Below, one piece after another: positions 38,016 to 46,800 of a stretch of 64,000 nt of DNA; position 1 is the stretch's first letter, and the number at the start of each line of letters is the position of its first letter. The notes beneath the pieces were generated by a model that was not told the DNA's origin, searched no databases, and worked only from the letters and a program-made list of their open reading frames with translations. The stretch comes from Aurantiacibacter zhengii (GTDB lineage Bacteria; Pseudomonadota; Alphaproteobacteria; Sphingomonadales; Sphingomonadaceae). The stretch is taken from the NCBI RefSeq assembly GCF_003584125.1, contig NZ_QXFL01000011.1, positions 1 to 64,000 on the forward strand. The letters run 5' to 3'. The translations under genes and the position numbers were made by a program.

Positions 38016-38908
38016 TGTCAGCCCTTCCGGCCCAACGCGTCGAGATGATCCCGATCGACCGCATCACTGTGGTCAATCCGCGCGTGCGCAACAAACGCAA
38101 TTTCAAAGAGATCGTCGACAATATCGCCAAGATTGGTCTCAAGAAGCCAATAACTGTCACGCGCCGCGCCGAAGCAGGCGGCCCTTTCTATGACCTTGTT
38201 TGCGGCCAGGGTCGTCTCGAAGCCTATGTTGAGCTCGGCCAGATCGAAGTTCCCGCGCTCGTTGTCAGCGCGGATCCGGAAGATAGCTTGATCGCCAGCC
38301 TGGTCGAAAACTGCGCGCGCAGGCAGCACCGAGCAATTGACTTGCTACAGGATATTCGCGGGATGGAAGAGCGCGGATATTCGCAAGCGGAGATAGCGCG
38401 CAAGACTGGTCTTACGGCGGAATATGTCCGCGGTGTCTCGCGGCTCATTGAAAAGGGAGAACAACGCCTCCTACGTTCGGTCGATTGTGGAACAATCCCA
38501 TTGAGCGTTGCAGTCGACATTGCGGATTCCGAAGATCATGAAGTGCAAGCTGCGCTTTCTAGCGCCTACGAGCGCGGGCTACTCAAAGGTCGCAAGCTTC
38601 TCATGGCGCGCAAGGTCATCGAAAGCCGGAGGCGGCGTGGAAAGGGACTGTCGACGGGCGGCCGGCAGAAACGCGAAAGTGTGTCCGCAGACGCGCTTGT
38701 GAAAGCGTATCAGGAAGATACGGATCGCAAGCGCTCACTGATCCAACGCGCTCAGGCGACGCGTGATCGACTACTCTTCATCATCGAGGCTTTGCGGCGC
38801 CTCGCCGAAGACGAACGCTATGTCGTATTGCTGGACGAAGAGGACCTCGCCACCCTTCCTCACAACCTAATGATGAGGATCCGCCCAGCACCCGAGACTA
38901 TGCCATGA
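38015..38908 (+). CDS. ParB/RepB-like DNA-binding protein 1
   Basis: A 297-residue protein. The N-terminal ParB nuclease-like fold (about 8-100) has IDRITVVNPRVRNKRNF and VCGQGRLEAYVELGQ. It is followed by the ENCARR segment and a helix-turn-helix (about 118-145, YSQAEIARKTGLTAEYVRG). The C-terminus is basic and helical, like the RepB C-terminal domain of plasmid partition proteins. It overlaps both neighbours (TGATG and ATGA). No ParA ATPase is nearby. Confidence 0.88.
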   Translation: MSALPAQRVEMIPIDRITVVNPRVRNKRNFKEIVDNIAKIGLKKPITVTRRAEAGGPFYDLVCGQGRLEAYVELGQIEVPALVVSADPEDSLIASLVENCARRQHRAIDLLQDIRGMEERGYSQAEIARKTGLTAEYVRGVSRLIEKGEQRLLRSVDCGTIPLSVAVDIADSEDHEVQAALSSAYERGLLKGRKLLMARKVIESRRRRGKGLSTGGRQKRESVSADALVKAYQEDTDRKRSLIQRAQATRDRLLFIIEALRRLAEDERYVVLLDEEDLATLPHNLMMRIRPAPETMP

Positions 38909-39795
38909 GCCGTCAGCGGCAGACACTGCTTCCGCAAGCGTTCGAGGACTCCACGCTACGGATCCCAATCGCGGACATCACGCCTTTGCGCGAATTGCGC
39001 CGAGACGTTCGAAAGTCCGTAAAATACCGGCAGATTGCCTCGTCCATCGCCGAAGTCGGTATCATCGAACCGCCTGTTGTCGTGCGCGATCCGCTCACCA
39101 AAGGACGCTTTCGCCTTCTCGACGGACATCTGCGGATAGACATCCTGATTGCCCAGGGCGTGCAAGAGGTGGTGTGCCTCATTGCCACGGAGGACGAAGC
39201 CTTCACTTACAACCGTCGAATTAGCCGGATCGCGATCATCCAAGAGCATCGAATGATCCTCCAGGCGGTGAAGCGCGGGGTTTCGGAAGAGCGGCTTGCG
39301 CGTGCGCTCAACGTCAACATCAACAGCATCCGCAAAAAGCGTAATCTGCTCGTCGGCATCTGCCCGGAAGCGTCCGACTTGCTGCGCGACAAACATGTAC
39401 CGATCAATGCTTTCATCGAACTCAGGCGATTGAAGCCGATGCGCCAGATCGCAGCCGCCGAGATGATGGTCGCGATGAACCGCTATTCACTCGGATATGT
39501 GAAGTCGATTGTGGCCGCGACACCGGCCGACCAGTTGGTCGAAGGCAAGCAGCAAGCCGTGCGTGGGCTCACACCAGAGCAGGTCGATCTGATGACCCAG
39601 GAAGCCGAACGGCTGGACCGCGAGTTCAAGCTCATAGAACAGAGCTATGGTGCCGATCACCTCGATCTAGTGTTGGCTACCGCATACATCGCCAGTCTGC
39701 TCGATAATGCCCGCGTGGTGCGACACTTGGCGCAAAGTCACTCTGACCTATTGCAGGAATTTCAGAAAATCGCCGAGCTGCAAAAGGCGGCATGA
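38905..39795 (+). CDS. ParB/RepB-like DNA-binding protein 2
   Basis: A 296-residue homologue of the preceding protein. It has a ParB fold with IADITPLRELRRDVR and LLDGHLRIDILIAQGVQEV, then a putative HTH near 130-155 and a RepB-type C-terminus with PADQLVEGKQQAVRGLTPEQ. The GQGR-type catalytic motif of ParB1 reads LDGHLR here. The two ParB-like proteins are probably a working pair, perhaps heteromeric. The start overlaps the previous stop (ATGA). Confidence 0.87.
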   Translation: MSRQRQTLLPQAFEDSTLRIPIADITPLRELRRDVRKSVKYRQIASSIAEVGIIEPPVVVRDPLTKGRFRLLDGHLRIDILIAQGVQEVVCLIATEDEAFTYNRRISRIAIIQEHRMILQAVKRGVSEERLARALNVNINSIRKKRNLLVGICPEASDLLRDKHVPINAFIELRRLKPMRQIAAAEMMVAMNRYSLGYVKSIVAATPADQLVEGKQQAVRGLTPEQVDLMTQEAERLDREFKLIEQSYGADHLDLVLATAYIASLLDNARVVRHLAQSHSDLLQEFQKIAELQKAA

Positions 39796-39925
39796 TGGGG
39801 ACCCGGACCCGATAAGCGCGGGGACCGCAGGAGACGCCGCACAGTGGGGCGGATCGAGCGCGGCGGTGGGAATGGCGGCGATCCCGCACGAAGCCCACCC
39901 GGGGATAGTAAGATCCCTGTTTTTA
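39796..39925 (+). ncRNA. Candidate structured RNA/3' UTR ending in an intrinsic terminator
   Basis: Right after the second ParB-like gene comes about 105 bases of very G/C-rich sequence with many G and C blocks able to pair, then a terminator. It encodes no plausible protein in any frame. It could be the 3' UTR of the ParB operon or a processed small RNA. No known RNA family was recognised. Confidence 0.35.
39900..39924 (+). terminator. Intrinsic terminator after the ParB-like pair
   Basis: A 7-bp stem (39900-39906 with 39913-39919, one G-U pair) with a 6-base loop is directly followed by five T (39920-39924). This separates the recombinase-ParB-ParB operon from the methyltransferase operon. 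Confidence 0.6.
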
Positions 39926-39926
39926 G

Positions 39927-39962
39927 CGTGCGCGTCAGCCGAGCGGCCGGCTGACGCGCACG
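39927..39962. promoter_or_regulatory. Perfect palindrome, 15-bp arms with 6-bp spacer (parS-like candidate)
   Basis: Arms 39927-39941 and 39948-39962 are exact reverse complements; the spacer is AGCGGC. No T-run follows on either strand, so it is a poor terminator. It lies directly downstream of two ParB-like genes and upstream of a methyltransferase that also starts with a ParB domain. A binding site for one of these proteins is the best guess; a recombination site is the alternative. Confidence 0.55.
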
Positions 39963-39997
39963 AATACGGGTTTCAAATCCATCTCCCCGGTCGCGGC

Positions 39998-40111
39998 ATG
40001 GCTCCGATCCGGCGTATTGTATTTCGCTTGACCAAAGCCGCGGCAACAACGAAAGTCCGGACGTCTCTAACGCAGATTCGCACCGCGCTTCGGCGCATCG
40101 CAGCAGCATAG
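39998..40111 (+). CDS. Possible 37-residue basic protein
   Basis: A short reading frame starts MAPIRRIVFRLTKAAATTK and ends RRIAAA, rich in Arg, Lys, Thr and Ala. There is no convincing RBS. Its TAG stop overlaps a perfect AGGAGG (40110-40115). Upstream in-frame sequence is interrupted by the terminator and palindrome, so a longer protein is unlikely. It may be only a chance frame in GC-rich DNA. Confidence 0.25.
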   Translation: MAPIRRIVFRLTKAAATTKVRTSLTQIRTALRRIAAA

Positions 40112-40217
40112 GAGGCAACTTCATCAGCCACGCAATTGCGGGCAGGGTGGTGGTTGTCCGCGCATATGCTGCTTCTGCTGTTCTGCCTCCTCGCTGGCCA
40201 GCAAGAGAGCAGAGACA

Positions 40218-41633
40218 ATGACCAAACAACATAAGAAGCACCCTGTCCTTTCGAACCGGGCCGACGCCCTTGAGCGTCGTTTCGGACCGATCGAGTACCG
40301 GTCGATCGATAACTTGGCCTCCTACAGTAACAACCCGCGCAAGCATTCTGAGGCCCAGCTCGTCAAAATTGCCTCCTCGATTACCGAATTCGGCTTCGTG
40401 ATGCCGGTGCTGATTGACGAGGACGGCGTCGTCATCGCCGGCGAAGCTCGCCTTGCGGCAGCCAAGCGTCTCGGCATGACCGAAGTTCCCGTGATTATCG
40501 CCCACCAGTGGAGCAAGGCCCAGGTGCGCGCATACAGGCTGGCCGATAACAAGTTGGCAGAACTGGCGACCTGGGATGCTGACACGCTTTCCATCGAACT
40601 CGCGGCGATCATCGAAATGGACGAAACCTCGGTTGAAATTCTCGGCTGGGAGACTGCCAAGGTCGACCTTATCCTCGAACACGAGAGCGAGCCGCAGACC
40701 TCGCAAGACGAAGCGGACGAACAGATCGTTCCGCCTGCCAGTCCTGTAACGCGTCCCGGCGACCTGTGGCTGCTCGGCAAGCACCGCTTGCTGTGCGCCT
40801 CGAGCCTTGAGACCGCGAGCTGGGAAGAGTTGCTCGCCGGCGAAGTCGGCGCGATGGCCTTCACCGATCCGCCATATAACGTGCCCGTTTCGGGGCACGT
40901 TTGCGGTCTTGGGAAGGTCAGCCATGCCGAGTTCGCCATGGCGTCTGGCGAGATGACTAGCCCCGAGTTCATCGCCTTCCTTTCGGCTTTTCTCAACGTG
41001 ATGCTGCCGCACCTCAAGGACGGTGCCGTACTCGACCTTTGCATGGACTGGCGCCACCTCGCGGAACTTCAGGCAGCACTCGACGCGAATGACCTGAAGC
41101 TGCTCAACCTGTGTGTCTGGAACAAGACCAATGGCGGCATGGGCTCGCTTTACCGCTCGAAGCACGAGCTGGTCCTGGTGGCTAAGAAGGGCAGGGCACC
41201 CCACACCAACAATGTCGAACTTGGCAAACACGGTCGCTACCGGACCAACGTTTGGGACTACGCCGGGGTCAATACCTTCGGCCGGAACCGGATGGAGGAC
41301 CTTGCCGACCACCCCACGGTCAAGCCGGTCGCGCTCGTGGCCGACGCGATCCGCGATGTCAGCATGCCTGGCGAGATCGTCCTTGATGCCTTCATGGGGT
41401 CGGGCACGACCATCCTTGCAGCGGAACGCACTAAACGGCGAGCATATGGCGTCGAGATCGACCCTGGATACGTCGATGTGGCGATCCGGCGCTGGGAAAG
41501 ACTGAGCGGGCAACAGGCAGTCTTGGCAGGCGCCGGGCAGAGCTTCGCAGAGATCGCAGCTGAGCGCGCCGAAACCCACGTCGAGGCCGGCGAACAGGAC
41601 TGCGCCAGCGACGAAGCCGCCATCCAACAATGA
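40218..41633 (+). CDS. ParB-domain DNA methyltransferase (beta class, N6-adenine or N4-cytosine)
   Basis: A 471-residue fusion. Residues about 22-115 are a ParB-like domain (YRSIDNLASYSNNPRKHSE and VIAGEARLAAAKRLGM). A type II methyltransferase follows, with catalytic motif IV TDPPYNV near 216 before the SAM-binding motif DAFMGSGTTILAAERTKR near 391. That order defines the beta class, the group of CcrM. This architecture is common in prophages. No cognate restriction enzyme is adjacent. Its ATG overlaps the stop of an upstream 31-codon frame, which could couple translation. Confidence 0.93.
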   Translation: MTKQHKKHPVLSNRADALERRFGPIEYRSIDNLASYSNNPRKHSEAQLVKIASSITEFGFVMPVLIDEDGVVIAGEARLAAAKRLGMTEVPVIIAHQWSKAQVRAYRLADNKLAELATWDADTLSIELAAIIEMDETSVEILGWETAKVDLILEHESEPQTSQDEADEQIVPPASPVTRPGDLWLLGKHRLLCASSLETASWEELLAGEVGAMAFTDPPYNVPVSGHVCGLGKVSHAEFAMASGEMTSPEFIAFLSAFLNVMLPHLKDGAVLDLCMDWRHLAELQAALDANDLKLLNLCVWNKTNGGMGSLYRSKHELVLVAKKGRAPHTNNVELGKHGRYRTNVWDYAGVNTFGRNRMEDLADHPTVKPVALVADAIRDVSMPGEIVLDAFMGSGTTILAAERTKRRAYGVEIDPGYVDVAIRRWERLSGQQAVLAGAGQSFAEIAAERAETHVEAGEQDCASDEAAIQQ

Positions 41634-41699
41634 GCATGGCGCCCGGTGAGCGCCTGCGCGCACCGGGCTGTCTGCAATTCTATAGCAAGGACACACCCT

Positions 41700-42233
41700 G
41701 TGCCGATCCGCCCTGTCAAACCCGACAACCCGCCCGCTACAACCTCTGGCAAGCCGCCTGTGCGCTCGCGGTCTCGCCCATCTACGCAATCGAATTGCAA
41801 AACCACTACGCCCGAACCGACCGAGCATGAGATGCCGAAGGGAGATGACTATAAGGTCGGCTATCGCAAGCCGCCCGTCGCCACCCGGTTCAAGCCCGGT
41901 AAGTCCGGTAACCCCAAAGGACGCCCCAAGGCAGCGAAGGGCCTGAGCACAATCGTGCGCGATACGCTGACCCAGAAAGTCTCGGTCCGGACAGCGAATG
42001 GCGAAAAGCGCATCAGCCGGATCGAGGCTGCGCTGCACAAGACAATCGAGCTGGCGATGAAGGGCAATCCGCGCGCCCTGGCTCAGTTGATCAAGCTTTA
42101 TGCTGATGCCGTTCCAGACCCGAAGGCCAATGCCGATCAGCAGTCTCCCGATCAGGACCTCACTGCGACCGATATCGCGATGCTCGAAGAACTGCAGCGT
42201 ATGCTGCTTGCTGAAGAGGAGCTGGCCAAATGA
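41700..42233 (+). CDS. DUF5681 protein
   Basis: A small basic protein with the DUF5681 core YKVGYRKPPVATRFKPGKSG and NPKGRPK. This family is typically encoded just upstream of terminase large subunits and may act as a small-terminase-like DNA-binding protein. GTG at 41700 has AAGGA 8 bases upstream and gives 177 residues with a Pro/Ser/Thr-rich lead. The ATG at 41832 (133 residues) starts nearer the conserved core but has no RBS. The stop overlaps the terminase start (ATGA). Confidence 0.8.
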   Translation: MPIRPVKPDNPPATTSGKPPVRSRSRPSTQSNCKTTTPEPTEHEMPKGDDYKVGYRKPPVATRFKPGKSGNPKGRPKAAKGLSTIVRDTLTQKVSVRTANGEKRISRIEAALHKTIELAMKGNPRALAQLIKLYADAVPDPKANADQQSPDQDLTATDIAMLEELQRMLLAEEELAK

Positions 42234-43687
42234 AACTCAACCCTGACCTTCTGTCGGCAGCACGCCGTCAGCATTTCCCGCTGTTCGTCATGAAGGGGTT
42301 CGAGACGCTCCACTCTGGCGAACCACCACTGCAGATGGTCTGGTATCTGCAGGCCACCTGCCACGCGCTAATGGAAATCCATGACGGGACGAAGCGACGG
42401 CTCGTGATCACCAAGCCGCCGCGTCACCTCAAGTCGATCGCGGCATCCGTCGCATTCGTTGCCTGGGTACTTGGGCACGACCCCACGGCGCGGATCATGG
42501 TCGCGAGCTACGGCCAGGACCTTGCCCGCCATCATTCCAACCAGACTCGCATGATCATGGAAAGCGAGTGGTACCGCCGCGACTTCCCTGGCACGCGGAT
42601 CAGCGAGCGTGGCAACCGCGCGCTGGAACTGGAAACGACTGCCGGCGGCGTGCGCAAGGCTGTGTCCGTTGGTGGCTCGATCACGGGCTTCGGGGCCGAC
42701 ATCATCATTGTCGATGACTGCATGAAGGCCGACGAAGCGCGCAGCCCGACCATCCGGCAGGAGCTGCGCAACTGGTACGACAATACCCTGCTCAGCCGGC
42801 TGAACGACAAGGCAACCGGGCGGATCATCTCGATCCAGCAGCGGCTCCACGAAGACGACCTACCCGCCTACCTGCTCGAGAAAGGCTACGACCACCTCAA
42901 CCTGCCAGCAATTGCCACAAAGGATGAAGTGATCCCCATTGGCCCGGACAGGGTGCACCATCGCAAAGTTGGCGATCTCCTCAATCCGGGCCGAGAGGAC
43001 AAGGCCACTCTCGACCAGTTCCGCCGCGACATGGGGCCGGTGGCCTTCTCAGCGCAATATCAGCAGGATCCGATCACTGCCGAAGGCAATATGATCCGCC
43101 TCGACTGGTTCGGCACCTATGACGAAGCGCCGCCCCGTCACCGCTTCATCAAGGTCGTGCAGAGCTGGGACACCGGCATGACCGCGGCACCAACCAGCGA
43201 TTACTCGGTCTGCACGACCTGGGGATTCGAGGTCGAGGAGCGCAAATGGTACTTGCTCGACGTTTTCCGCAAGCGCTTGGACTTTCCCGATCTGAAGCGC
43301 GCCGTGCTTGACCTGCGCAGTCGCTACAGGGCCGACAGGGTGATCATGGAGGAAGCGGGCAGTGGTTTCGCGCTCTACCAGGATCTGCGCTCCACCGGGA
43401 AACTGCGACTGCTCATGATCCCACCGGTCTCGAGCAAGGAAGAGCGTTTCAATGGCTGCCTCGCTGAGGTTGAGGCAGGGCATTTCCTGCTTCCGTGCGA
43501 GGCGCCCTGGCTCGATGACTTTCGCCGCGAGTTGCAGGCGTTCCCAGACGGGAAGTATGACGACCAGACCGACAGTTTCAGCCAGTTTGTACTGTTCCAG
43601 ATGAAGAACTGGCGCTGGCTTCTGACAGAGCGAACGGGCGACGGCAGGGTTCGAACACCTATTCGGCTTCGCAGCCGTCCCTGGTAA
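42230..43687 (+). CDS. Phage terminase large subunit
   Basis: A 485-residue packaging motor. The ATPase domain has the variant P-loop TKPPRHLKSIAASV near residue 60 and Walker B DIIIVDD near 160. The nuclease domain has QSWDTG near 310 and DDQTDSFSQF near 445, the acidic residues expected of the RNase H-like nuclease. It looks intact. No portal, protease, capsid or tail genes are in the window, so it is an orphan terminase. It is in one operon with the DUF5681 gene and probably the methyltransferase. Confidence 0.92.
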   Translation: MKLNPDLLSAARRQHFPLFVMKGFETLHSGEPPLQMVWYLQATCHALMEIHDGTKRRLVITKPPRHLKSIAASVAFVAWVLGHDPTARIMVASYGQDLARHHSNQTRMIMESEWYRRDFPGTRISERGNRALELETTAGGVRKAVSVGGSITGFGADIIIVDDCMKADEARSPTIRQELRNWYDNTLLSRLNDKATGRIISIQQRLHEDDLPAYLLEKGYDHLNLPAIATKDEVIPIGPDRVHHRKVGDLLNPGREDKATLDQFRRDMGPVAFSAQYQQDPITAEGNMIRLDWFGTYDEAPPRHRFIKVVQSWDTGMTAAPTSDYSVCTTWGFEVEERKWYLLDVFRKRLDFPDLKRAVLDLRSRYRADRVIMEEAGSGFALYQDLRSTGKLRLLMIPPVSSKEERFNGCLAEVEAGHFLLPCEAPWLDDFRRELQAFPDGKYDDQTDSFSQFVLFQMKNWRWLLTERTGDGRVRTPIRLRSRPW

Positions 43688-43793
43688 TGATGTAAGAATG
43701 GGGCCGGATACGGCGACGAGGCTAACTGCATCGTTCCATTTCTGGCAGGGCTGAGGATAGCTCTTCCTTATCCGGCTCCACTGCTTGCGATCA

Positions 43794-43851
43794 CCGTAAG
43801 TGTCGGTATTTATGAAAATTCAAAGTAATCCGGCGGTGCCGGCACTTACGG
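43794..43851. promoter_or_regulatory. Inverted repeat upstream of the DISARM-like operon
   Basis: Arms 43794-43806 and 43839-43851 match at 12 of 13 positions as reverse complements, with 32 bases between. The right arm ends 16 bases before the GTG start of the helicase gene. The intervening DNA is A/T-rich (TATTTATGAAAATTCAAAG), like a promoter core. This looks like a paired operator for the defence operon or a long hairpin in its leader. Confidence 0.5.
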
Positions 43852-43867
43852 TTTGGGGGCGACTTCC

Positions 43868-46800
43868 GTGAATATCTTCGATCTCGATAGGTCATTGGTC
43901 GAGCGATATGCCTCCTTTTCGCGATCCTTCTCGCGGATTCGCGCACAAGAGATCGCCGATAAGATCGATGCGGTTTATGATTCTGGAAAGTTTTGGCCGG
44001 ACCCGCTGATCACAATCAACCCGCGTTTTGAGAAGGGCGGATCAATCGACAAATTGGTGCAAGAGGGCGTTCTTGATCCAGCACTTGAGCAGATCTTTGC
44101 CTTTGGCAAAGAGCGCCATCCTATCACGCTCCATCGTCACCAAGAGCGTGCAGTTATCAAGGCCCGCGCCAAAGAGAGCTTCGTGGTCACCACGGGTACG
44201 GGTTCGGGCAAATCCTTGTGTTTCTTTGTGCCGATTATCGATGCGATTGTGCGGGCCAAACGAGCAGGCGAAGCGCCCAAGACGCGTGCAATTATCATTT
44301 ATCCGATGAATGCTCTTGCCAATTCGCAGCTTGGCGAAATTCAGAAGTTCGTTGCGGACGCGGATATTCCGGACGACCTCAAGCCGACCGTTGCGCGCTA
44401 CACCGGGCAAGAAAGCGAAGAAGAGCGCAAGGCGATCGCTGAGCAGAAGCCCGACATCATCCTCACAAACTTTATGATGCTCGAGCTGCTTATGACGAGG
44501 CAGTATAAGCTCGACCAAAAGGTCATCGACAACTCGATTGGCCTCGACTTCCTCGTGCTCGACGAGCTCCACACCTACCGTGGCCGTCAGGGAGCTGACG
44601 TCGCGATGCTTGTGCGGCGGGTCAAAGAGCGTCTCGCGCCAAAGAAGCACCTCATCTGTATTGGAACCTCGGCGACGATGTCGAGCTCGCCTGATGAAGT
44701 CGAGCGGGCAAAGAGAGTCTCTGAAGTGGCAACCAAGCTCTTTGGGCAGCCGGTTGCCCATGAGAATGTCATTGATGAGCTTCTTGAGCGAGCAACATGT
44801 CCAGAAGTCAAACCCGCAACTCTCGGCGCGAAGCTCGTCCAGGCAGTCAAGGATGAACTGCCCGACACGCTGACGGACGAGGAGCTCTACAACCATCCGC
44901 TCGCATGCTGGGTCGAAACTGAAATTGGTCTCGACGACGGCGAGAAGCTGAGACGGCGCAAGCCGATTACGCTCAAAGAAGCGGCCAAGAAGCTCGCCAA
45001 ACAGACCAGCGAGGATGAAGATCGGTGCGAGAGCATTCTAGCCAAGATGCTCGGCATCATGGGTACTCCGGAAAAAGACCGTGGCGGTGAGGGTGACCGT
45101 GCCTTCCTCGCCTTCAAACTGCATCGGTTTATTTCGGGCGCAGGTCAGGCCTATGTGACGCTCGAGGCGGCCCAGGAACGCCGTGTCGCACTCGAAGGAC
45201 AAATATATCATCCAGACGATGAAGGGGCGCGCCTTTACCCAGTGTTCTTCTGCCGCGACTGCGGTCAGGAGATACTCTCTGTTACCTATGGACATGACGA
45301 AGATGGGCTCGTTCGAATGTTGGCTAGGCCGATTGATGAACCGGTCAGCGATGAGCCCGACGCATTGGGTGATGAAACGGGTTATCTTGTTCCGGCGGTC
45401 AATGAGGACTTCGACTTCAGCGGAAATCCGGAGGACTATCCGGACAGTTGGCAGGAGACGGCTCCTTCAGGCGAGATCCGCCTAGCTGGTTCGCATCGGG
45501 GTAAGCACGAGGGGCAACACCTCTTTCTCAAACCTGATGGAGCACCTTGCGGCGAGGGTGAAGGAGGAACCCCTTCATGGTTCTTCCGCGGCCCCTATCG
45601 CTTTTGCCCGCATTGCAGTCATCAGCCGGCAAGCCAGGCACGCGAGCGAAACAAGCTTGCTGGTCTTTCAGCCGAGGGACGTAGCTCGGCCACCACGCTG
45701 ATCGTTGCCTCGGTCCTGTCCTGGATGGACCAGGATGCGAGCTTGCGAAAACACTCGCGCAAGCTTCTCGGGTTCACCGATAACCGGCAGGATGCGGCCC
45801 TTCAGGCGGGCCACTTTAATGACTTCATTTTCGTGTCGCTCCTGCGCGGCGCGATCTATCGCGCGGTGGCAGAAGCTGGAGAGGGCGGACTGAAGCCCAG
45901 CCAGTTTGGTGATGCTGTAAGGCGAGCTCTTGGCTTCGACTTGGAGTGGGAGGATCGCCTCGCTGACTGGATGCGTGATCCGAAAGTCAAAGGTTACGGC
46001 AAGCGCCAGGGTGCACAGGAAACGCTTTCTGAAGTGTTGGCGCACCGTCTTTGGGCGGACCTTCGCAAGGGATGGCGCTTTACCAATCCAAACCTTGAAG
46101 ATGTGGGATTGATTGAGGCCCGCTTTATGGGGCTCAGCGACCTTGCGAAGGACGATGAGGAATTTGCCGATTGCCCTCGGTTGGCAGAGCTAACTCCAGA
46201 CAAGCGCGAACAGCTATTTGCGATCCTGTTCGATGCAATGCGCCAATCATTGGCAGTTTCGACGCCAGCTCTCGATCGTGAGCGCATTCGACAAATGGCC
46301 GAGGAAAGCGATGGCCGGCTGCGGCTGCCCTGGGCGATCGATCCTGAAGAAATCAGAGGTCTTCGCGAAAGCGGAATGCTGATGATTGAGGTGCCGAAAC
46401 GCTCACGAATTTCGGCTGCCGATGCAGAGCTTATTCTTCGGGCTGGTGAACGGTCGAACCTTGCCAAGGCACTGCGCGACAAATCGATTTGGGGCGAGAA
46501 GCTCGGGCGCGATGACTATGAAGAGGTTATCAAGGGGCTTCTTTCTGCCGCAGAGAGCCATGAAATCGTCCGCCGAGTGCAATCAGGTTTTGAACTTCCA
46601 GCATGGCGGCTTGCACCAACCAATTTGCGCCTGTTTGCTCAGCCCGATGGCGAGGGAAGTGACAAGCACAACCAATTCTTCCGAACGCTCTATCACGGAG
46701 TGGCGGCCACGCTGGCTGAGAGTGGTCCTCTCCAAAACGCCTTCGAGGCGCGTGAACACACAGCACAGGTTGATAGCGACGTACGGGAATGGCGCGAGCA

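Noticed and set aside
39962-39990. A tRNA or tmRNA 3' end suggested by a TTCAAAT-like loop after the palindrome
   Set aside because: The flanking bases do not form the 5-bp T-stem, and no acceptor or D-arm partner could be found upstream.
39707-40111. A 134-codon plus-strand frame across the ParB-MTase gap
   Set aside because: It starts inside the second ParB gene in another frame and runs through the terminator and palindrome; only its last 37 codons were kept as a weak candidate.
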